Positions 58,516-64,000 of a DNA stretch of 64,000 bases are shown here, piece after piece. Origin of the DNA: Sinorhizobium sp. A49 (GTDB lineage: Bacteria > Pseudomonadota > Alphaproteobacteria > Rhizobiales > Rhizobiaceae). Under the pieces are notes generated by a model. It worked only from the letters and a program-made list of their open reading frames with translations, ran no database searches and was not told the DNA's origin. The DNA is taken from contig NZ_MUNW01000063.1 of the NCBI RefSeq assembly GCF_002002725.1, forward strand, positions 1 to 64,000. Reading direction: 5' to 3'. How positions within the stretch are numbered: position 1 is the first letter of the stretch; each line of letters starts with the position of its first letter. A program made the position numbers and the translations under genes.

Positions 58516-58586
58516 TGTGCGCGGCTCTTAAAGAGGGCCTGCGACATTCATCGCAACGAAACGGCTCCACCCGGCCTTTGCACAAA

Positions 58587-58615
58587 AACGAAAAAGCCCG
58601 GCTCGAAAGCCGGGC
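58587..58615 (-). terminator. Strong intrinsic terminator of the porin gene
   Basis: On the minus strand AGCCCGGCT (58615-58607) pairs perfectly with AGCCGGGCT (58602-58594) around TTCG, and TTTTTCGTTTTT follows. It begins 30 bases after the porin stop. Confidence 0.93.
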
Positions 58616-58644
58616 TTCTCTAAACTGACCGAGGTCAGATCAGA

Positions 58645-59685
58645 TTAGAAGTCGCGCTGCAGGCGCAGGAAGCCCTTAACCTGGTCTTCCGAACCGCCGC
58701 CAACGGTGTCCCGGTCTTCGTACTGAACCGAAAGACGCGAAGCGAGGCCTTCGGTGATCGCGTAATCGAGCGTCACGCCAGCGGTCCACTTGTCGAGGCC
58801 GCTGTCGAAGTCGTTGCCATTCTGCAGATCGCCATAGTACTGAGCACCGGGAGTGATCTTGAACTTGTCGGTTGCCTTGAAGGCGTACGACGCAGCAACG
58901 GTCCACTCGGAGTCATCCCAGTAAGCGTTCGGGTTGGAAGCCCAGATACCAGCGATCTGGAAGGTGCCCGGACCGAGGTCAGCCGAGAGCAAGCCGCGGA
59001 TTGCGCCTTCTTCAAGTTCGGTGTCGAAGCCGCCGAGCAGGTCGAAGGATACGCCGCCGACCGAAGCCGAAACGATACCTGCAACGCCAACACCGTTAGC
59101 CTTGGTGGTAGCAGCTTCGAGTTCGTCGACAGAGATACCAGCCTGGAACGAGCCACCGTCATAGAGGTAGGCGATCGAGTTGAACTCGGTGTTGTTGCCG
59201 AGCGTGTCGGTTTCGCCGTTCAGGCCCTTATCCCACCAGCTGTAGAAGAAGCCGGCCTTCAGGCCGCCGAGCTGGATGTAGGCTTCATCGACGTCGATCA
59301 GGCTATCGCCGTCGTCGCTGTCGGCATCAGCATTGAATTCAGCAGCGAAGAAACCGGTGAGCGTGCCGTACTCGGTGTCGCTCTTGGCGTCGAACGCGAG
59401 GTAAGCGCGCGAGAACACATCCCAGTCAGACGTCGACTGAAGCGGGTTTTCCCACTTGTTGTCAGCTGCGTCACGACCGAAGTCACCCTGAACGCGGATG
59501 AAGCCGCTGATCTTCAGGCAGGTTTCGGTGCCCGGGATGTAGAAGTAGCCAGTGCCGAAAGCGTCGCAAACGCGAACGTATTCCATGGGCTCCGGCTCGG
59601 CTGCGACGATTGCGTCGGCTGCCTGTGCGCCGGATACTGCTGCGAGAGCTGCAGCGGAGCCGAGAAGAAGGCTCTTGATGTTCAT
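58645..59685 (-). CDS. ropA: RopA-type outer-membrane porin
   Basis: A 346-aa porin (Porin_2 family). The signal peptide MNIKSLLLGSAAALAAVSGAQA ends at AQA. The conserved start of the mature protein contains VRVCDAFGTGYFYIPGTETC, with two cysteines that may pair. Alternating beta strands end in LRLQRDF, with a terminal aromatic as required for outer-membrane insertion. GGAGG stands 6 bases before the ATG. A long leader and a strong terminator fit a highly expressed gene. The exact Rop paralogue cannot be told by eye. Confidence 0.92.
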   Translation of the reverse strand: MNIKSLLLGSAAALAAVSGAQAADAIVAAEPEPMEYVRVCDAFGTGYFYIPGTETCLKISGFIRVQGDFGRDAADNKWENPLQSTSDWDVFSRAYLAFDAKSDTEYGTLTGFFAAEFNADADSDDGDSLIDVDEAYIQLGGLKAGFFYSWWDKGLNGETDTLGNNTEFNSIAYLYDGGSFQAGISVDELEAATTKANGVGVAGIVSASVGGVSFDLLGGFDTELEEGAIRGLLSADLGPGTFQIAGIWASNPNAYWDDSEWTVAASYAFKATDKFKITPGAQYYGDLQNGNDFDSGLDKWTAGVTLDYAITEGLASRLSVQYEDRDTVGGGSEDQVKGFLRLQRDF

Positions 59686-60008
59686 TTCTGACCTCCAGTC
59701 AAAAGTTTCAAACGGGTCTGGGTATTTTGCTGAAGGACAGCGTTCCCTGCCCCATCCCCAACGTTCAAGAAGTCGGACGATCAACCGCCCTTGCTTCCGG
59801 AGTTGAAAATACAAGACGCGCTCATCGGCGCAACGTCCAACTGGTGAGATCACGTGCTTTGCATCGCCCTTCGCAGAACCCTGTTGCTGAAACGACACAA
59901 AATCGCCGCAGGCGGCCCGAGGAAATTAACAAAGGATTAAGAAAGCTCTTTATTCCCTTAGGTTTAGCCTGTGCGAAAGGAACACTGCCTGTTTCAGAAA
60001 GAGGCAGA
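59686..60008. other. Upstream region of the porin gene
   Basis: About 320 bp with no supported gene. It should carry the porin promoter and leader. Plus-strand frames running through it have poor starts and no recognisable protein. Confidence 0.45.
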
Positions 60009-60224
60009 ATGCGGTCGAAATTGAGGGGAAAGGCCGATCCGGGCGTCAATTTGGCCGGAATAGACCCTGTACCGCGTCGACCATTTTTCGGAATCGAGGT
60101 TGGTGACGGCTCCCGCCGCGACCGAATTTACAAGAATCAAATGCGAGATTCGCTGGCAGCCATTCGCGAGGTCCGATTCTCGATCGGAAGAGACGGGCTC
60201 ACCGAAAGAAAAAGATTCGCGTAG
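60009..60224 (+). CDS. Possible small basic protein, uncertain
   Basis: An open frame of 71 codons from an ATG with GAGG 5 bases upstream, beginning MRSKLRGKADPGVNLAG and ending RDGLTERKRFA. It is basic and shows no named domain. An upstream AT-rich area (about 59930-59960) could be a promoter. High GC makes chance frames common here and no overlap constraint helps, so this is only a candidate. Confidence 0.3.
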   Translation: MRSKLRGKADPGVNLAGIDPVPRRPFFGIEVGDGSRRDRIYKNQMRDSLAAIREVRFSIGRDGLTERKRFA

Positions 60225-60321
60225 ACGAACGCATAGGGCACCATGAATTCATGCCGGCTGATGATCGGGCAGATGCCACACGAGAAGTCCGGGATGCGTC
60301 GAAGCGAAAAACCGATAACTG

Positions 60322-61252
60322 ATACCAATCCTCATTGATCAGAACTCATGCGCCCAGGCTGGCATGCCGATGGACATGATTTTCCATGGCTGGTTCTGGA
60401 GCTTTTGCCATGCGCGGCAGCAGCGCTCGACCACGATGAGCTTTGCCGACATAGCCAAGCCCGCCTGGTCCATGATGAGGTCAGCATGGGCATTGTCGGC
60501 AAGATCGCGGATATCCCAATCAGACGCTGGTTCATGGCGTGGGTATCACACCAAGGCATGACCCGGGCTGCCGCCTTGCCGGGTCTCGGGCAGATCGCGC
60601 CGAAGATAGAGACGGAACGCGTGCGCTGGTCGCGTGGGACAGACGGCCCGGAACTGCGCCTCGCCCACCGGCGGGGACGTTCTTTAAATCTGTCGACCGC
60701 CTCGGCGCCCTGCGCATGATGTCTCGGGCGGGCTGAGAGTTTGCGGTAGCCCATAGAGCGCACCTCGCGACCCAACGTCTGCTCGCCCACCGAGACGCGG
60801 AACTCCTCCGATAGCCACTGCGCCAGATGACATGATCACCAGTGGACGACGCCGTCGAGATAGGGTGTGGGGCCGCGTTCGATGGCTTGAGCCAATGCCG
60901 CATGCTGATCGTCGTTCAACAGCGACGACTTGCCGGGAGCTTTGCCGTTGATCAACCCGTCGAGACCGCGTGCATTGCAGCGCATCAGCCAGCCACGCAC
61001 GACCTGCAGGGTCACATTGCCCAATCGGGCGGCATCTGAGCGCGAACCGCAGTCATGGATCGAGGCAAGCGCCAAGAGCCGACGAGCGTGGCTGGCGTCC
61101 CTTGTCTGTCGGGCAAAGGACGGAGCCTCTCCCCATCAAAGTCCGCCCGGAACGAGACCGCTGAACCCTTCGCAAACCTCCTGTTTGCACCAGCGATTGA
61201 GATTCGTCGGCTTTTGGGTATCCCGTCAGCCAACATCAGCGAGGATTGGTAT
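60322..61252 (-). mobile_element. Decayed IS630-family insertion sequence
   Basis: The ends ATACCAATCCTC (60322-60333) and GAGGATTGGTAT (61241-61252) are exact inverted repeats, with further partial matching inwards. TA stands at both edges of the CCAATCCTC core (60323-60324 and 61250-61251), as expected of IS630/Tc1-type target duplication. Minus-strand protein fragments match this family across the interior. The element is about 930 bp, shorter than the roughly 1.1-1.2 kb expected, so it has lost internal sequence and is immobile. Confidence 0.85.
60341..61185 (-). pseudogene. IS630-family transposase remnant
   Basis: Reading the minus strand from about 61185, pieces of an IS630 transposase appear in order: FRADFDGERLRPLPDRQ, then after a frameshift DASHARRLLALASIHD and GNVTLQVVRGWLMR. 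A TGA follows DGVVHW at about 60836 where the family has Arg. The same frame continues as LAQWLSEEFRVSVGEQTLG, SMGYRKLSARPRHHAQ and RRWARRSS. A deletion has removed most of the segment before RRWARR. The last part lies in another frame (DLIMDQAGLAMSAKLIVVE, then CCRAWQKLQNQPWKIMSIGM) with a second deletion. Confidence 0.85.
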
Positions 61253-61570
61253 TATCCGGGGTCACTGCAGATCGTACCGCCGCTTCCGCTAAAGCTTCGA
61301 TACGAGAAGATGCCGCCAAGCGGGATATCGCGTCGGCGTCGAACACCGCCTCCACAAGAGGCTGAATAATCGGGCTGAGAAGTCCGGTCACTGAGCCGAT
61401 GGCGTGAGCGGATCAGGAAATGATTGACGTCGCCATGGCAGCTTCAACGTTTCGTGTCGATCCGTGGCCCGATCGCCAAGTTCTTCCACAGTTTCTGCCA
61501 CGAGATTCCAGCCGCACGCGCCTAATTCAATGCCTCGGGCAAGACCGAGGTAGGCGACCTTCGCTTCAGG
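61253..61570. other. Gene-poor stretch between the IS remnant and the AraC-like gene
   Basis: 318 bp with several short frames but none with a believable start and protein. It may contain decayed sequence; no known remnant is recognised beyond the IS boundary at 61252. Confidence 0.45.
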
Positions 61571-62710
61571 TTATCCCTGCAACCGGCGCAGAAGCACACC
61601 CAGTCGCTCTGCTGGCGAGCATTCCTCGCGGAACCGCCGAATGGGGATGCCACCTCCGCCCCGGTTTCTCACCTCGCTCGGGCTGGAGCCGAAGGCACGC
61701 TTGAATGCGCGGCTGAACTCCGCCCCGTCGCTGAAACCACGCTCTTCAGCGATCTGGAATATGAGGCGCCGATCGTTGGGATCGGTCAGCGCCGCACAGG
61801 CGCTGAGCAGCCGACGGTGCTGAATAAAATGCATCACCCCGCCGAAGGGCTCGAAAAGGTTGTAGAGCCGCGTGCGCGAAATGCCGAGCTCCCTGCGCAC
61901 CATCTCGCAACTGAGTTTCGGGTCGAGCAACCGGCCTTGTATCAGTTGCCGCGCCCTTTCGAGAAGGACATTGGCGATCGGCCCCTCCGCCGCTTCGATA
62001 TGCTCAGCGGATGGCGACACACAGGCAAGGATCATCGCGCGCGTGGCCGCGACAAGTCCAGGAAGATCGGCCTCGGTGAGCATCGGCAGACGCTTGGCCA
62101 CATCGACAAGATAGTCCGAGAGCAACCGCCCCATGCCGGTCCCAACCGCGGAAAATTCTGCCGAGCCAAGGATGGCCGCCGTCTCAAGGGAATGATCACG
62201 CGGCACAAAAAGCATGAGCATCTCGCTTTTGTCCACCACACCGGCAAAGGAGCGACCAAGCGAATGAATCTGCATTTCGCCCGGCCCCGCCGTAAACGCA
62301 CCCCTTGCCGCGTCGGTCCGGATCGACCCGGACAAAAGGACGGTCATTGTCCAGTGGTCGACGGGATCCCGCCGAACATGTCCGGGCAGACTGGAAAATG
62401 CGAGGCGGTCAGTGCTGATTTCTGCAAAGACAAGACTGCCAAGGTCCCAAAGCTTCTGTCGCCCCTGGAAGTCGCTTGTCGTTTGGTCGATCTCGGCTAA
62501 TTCAAGCATGGGCGAGAAGCTGTTGCGCCACGCGGCGAACTGATCCGATCGTGGTAGGCCAGCAGTCGAAAATTCAAAGGACGGTAAAAACTGCGCCCTC
62601 TTCTTCACCGGTTTCGCGCTAACCGTTTCGCGAGCGGAGGTCTCGTGCCGCTCATCGTCAAGTCGTCTCTCAAGCAACGGGGCATACGTCATGGCATCTT
62701 CAGTTGTCAT
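61571..62710 (-). CDS. AraC-type regulator with AraC-binding-like N-terminal domain
   Basis: A 379-aa regulator. The N-terminal ligand domain (about residues 50-230) contains DHWTMTVLLSGSI and AGPGEMQIHSLGRSFAG, as in the AraC_binding_2 type. The C-terminal HTH pair includes LSCEMVRRELGISRTRLYNLFE and IFQIAEERGFSDGAEFSRAF, ending SSPSEVR. GGAAGG about 8 bases before the ATG at 62710 decides the start. It has no close partner gene; the regulated target is unknown. Confidence 0.88.
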   Translation of the reverse strand: MTTEDAMTYAPLLERRLDDERHETSARETVSAKPVKKRAQFLPSFEFSTAGLPRSDQFAAWRNSFSPMLELAEIDQTTSDFQGRQKLWDLGSLVFAEISTDRLAFSSLPGHVRRDPVDHWTMTVLLSGSIRTDAARGAFTAGPGEMQIHSLGRSFAGVVDKSEMLMLFVPRDHSLETAAILGSAEFSAVGTGMGRLLSDYLVDVAKRLPMLTEADLPGLVAATRAMILACVSPSAEHIEAAEGPIANVLLERARQLIQGRLLDPKLSCEMVRRELGISRTRLYNLFEPFGGVMHFIQHRRLLSACAALTDPNDRRLIFQIAEERGFSDGAEFSRAFKRAFGSSPSEVRNRGGGGIPIRRFREECSPAERLGVLLRRLQG

Positions 62711-63175
62711 CGCGTCACCTTCCAGTTGGCCGATGGCAAAGCGCGATCGGCTGCGGAGTGTCGAAAAGCTGTCGATTACTGAAAAATAAGTGGTCTTTGC
62801 CTCCCCGTCCGGCGACCCATCACGTGCTGCCGCCAACTTTCACCCGCACCATAAGCGGAACTCGAACTGTCAAGCGCAGCCTGCCAGCCTAGCATACCAC
62901 AGCAGCTATTGCCGCCTGTCGCTCTGGGATTGTCGGGCTGACTGCTTGTTTCCACGTGTCTCCAAGTCGAATTTTCATTTGCCCGCGTCAGATATCACCG
63001 CCCGGCTTTCAACTGATGTCTCCTTATCTTCCCCGTGCCCTCTCCGGCAGTCGTTTCGCCTCCTACCTGTAATCTAGCCTCTTCGACCGCGCTTCTCAAC
63101 CTTCAGATGCAGGGACGCTTTATTAGCACGCCACGGCGTGGCTTTATCCGCACCAAATCGATCATCCGCGTGCCT
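62711..63175. other. Intergenic region upstream of the AraC-like gene
   Basis: 465 bp between the AraC-like start and the AI-2E-family stop. No gene, tRNA or convincing repeat is visible. A short palindromic patch CACGCC-AC-GGCGTG (63127-63140) lies after the AI-2E stop and could contribute to a terminator. The AraC promoter should be near its left end. Confidence 0.45.
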
Positions 63176-64000
63176 TCACGGCTCACTGTTCGTCGCGACC
63201 TTTGAATTGCTCGACAGCAATGTCGCGATCCACTTTCCGGACGGCGTGCCCGCGCAATAGACAATGAACGCTATCAGCATCGGCACGCCGATGAAGGCAC
63301 CCGCGATGCCCCACATGAAACTCCAGAAAAACACCGCGAAAATAACGGCAAACGGGGATATTGCCAACGAAGCTCCCGTCAGCCTCGGCTCCAGGTAGCT
63401 GCCGATGATGAATTGGATGACGTTGAGGCTCGCAAAGATGACAGCCGCAGTCTGCCACGAGTCGAACTGCGCGATGGCGAACAGTGTCGGAAGCGCCGTC
63501 GCGACAAAAGGCCCGAGAAATGGGATGTAGTTGAGAGCGAATGCGATCGCGCCCCACGCGGCGGCGAGTTCAAGTCCCGCGCCGAGCGCAAAGAGCCAGA
63601 CCACCAATCCGGTAAGAATGCTGGCAAACGTCCGGACGATCATGAAGCGGCGCAGCTTTGCGCCAATCACCCGGTTGGCCGTCAGGATGCGCATTCCGTA
63701 AGGCTGGGCGGCGGGCAGGAGTATTCGCGCATTGAAATCTTCGACCTCGAGCAGGCCGAGCATGATGAAAATGAAGACCAACAAGGCAAAACCGGCGAAG
63801 CTGTTTACTCGCCCGGCCATTCCCTGCACAAAGCGAACGAGCCAGGTGACATCGAAGCGGTCCGCCAGGGGGCCAGCGACGGCGACGCCGTGCCCTTCCA
63901 GCCATGTTGTCCAGTCGACATAGATCGCCTGGAAGCGGTCAGCGTTGACGAAGAGCCACTGGGCAAGCTTGCCGAAGCCCCACGCCACCGAAGACCCGAT
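63176..64000 (-). CDS. AI-2E family transporter, 5' end outside window
   Basis: The last 275 codons of a multi-pass inner-membrane protein of the AI-2E (TqsA/PerM-like) family. About seven hydrophobic segments are visible. The family block AFALNYIPFLGPFVATALP and the C-terminal SPFAVIFAVFFWSFMWGIAGAFIGVPM are clear. Homologues export small signals or act as Na+/H+ antiporters; the substrate is not predictable. The frame runs open through base 64000, so the N-terminus lies outside. Confidence 0.92.
   Translation of the reverse strand: MGSSVAWGFGKLAQWLFVNADRFQAIYVDWTTWLEGHGVAVAGPLADRFDVTWLVRFVQGMAGRVNSFAGFALLVFIFIMLGLLEVEDFNARILLPAAQPYGMRILTANRVIGAKLRRFMIVRTFASILTGLVVWLFALGAGLELAAAWGAIAFALNYIPFLGPFVATALPTLFAIAQFDSWQTAAVIFASLNVIQFIIGSYLEPRLTGASLAISPFAVIFAVFFWSFMWGIAGAFIGVPMLIAFIVYCAGTPSGKWIATLLSSNSKVATNSEP

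Noticed and set aside
59727-60224. 165-codon plus frame upstream of the porin
   Set aside because: The first half overlaps the porin leader and lacks a start signal; only the last 71 codons are retained as a weak candidate.

Overview
The window looks like chromosomal housekeeping DNA of a Sinorhizobium/Ensifer-type alphaproteobacterium (Rhizobiales). This rests on gene content and order recognised by eye, not on a database search. The evidence is high GC coding DNA, the phosphatidylserine route genes pssA-psd, the lpsL-rkpK pair for UDP-galacturonate/UDP-glucuronate, a RopA-type porin, DUF3563 and TIGR02301 proteins, and an alphaproteobacterial NadQ-type NAD regulator beside nadABC. About 62 protein genes are supported. 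No rRNA, tRNA, tmRNA, CRISPR array, prophage or intact insertion sequence was seen.

Layout. 1-7.4 kb: phospholipid synthesis (pssA, psd), an Atm1-type ABC exporter, a LysM protein, a LOG-family protein and rarD. 7.6-13.6 kb: a minus-strand run of cysS, a VOC protein, three tandem GFA proteins, a proline iminopeptidase and citramalate synthase. 14.0-17.2 kb: a small basic protein, an SRAP DNA-crosslink protein, a NUDIX hydrolase, a TIGR02301 protein and two uncharacterised proteins. 17.2-24.6 kb: a tight plus-strand operon (ygfZ, HD hydrolase, tyrosine phosphatase, NadQ-like regulator), a repeat-bearing small secreted protein, then nadA-nadB-nadC on the minus strand behind a perfect 14-bp inverted repeat. 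24.7-35 kb: an MFS transporter, AraC regulator and divergent dioxygenase, then MOSC, HD, DUF2339, thioesterase and recO genes and an L,D-transpeptidase lipoprotein. 34.8-38.6 kb: a VOC-SRPBCC pair opposite an ArsR regulator, then lpsL-rkpK. 38.6-45.4 kb: a small secreted protein, tex, cfa, a glutathionyl-hydroquinone reductase-like protein and a glycerophosphodiesterase.

45.5-54.8 kb is core machinery on the minus strand (dapA-smpB, rpoZ, rel, DUF3563, DUF2062-acpS, lepB-rnc-era), with a NYN-domain gene facing it. 55-59.7 kb holds a soluble lytic transglycosylase, an alpha/beta hydrolase, a palindromic intergenic repeat and the porin with a textbook terminator. 60.3-61.3 kb is a decayed IS630-family element whose inverted ends and flanking TA dinucleotides can still be seen. 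The window ends with an AraC-like regulator and a 5'-truncated AI-2E family membrane protein.

The best functional story is NAD homeostasis: a regulator gene in a four-gene operon, the three de novo genes 600 bp beyond it, and a palindrome that fits as the operator. Other points of interest are the rpoZ-rel terminator, nested inverted repeats overlapping stop codons (15.9 and 58.4 kb), the gene-poor 470 bp between rpoZ and the NYN gene, and the GFA triplication. I did not find a clearly new multi-gene defence or mobile system.
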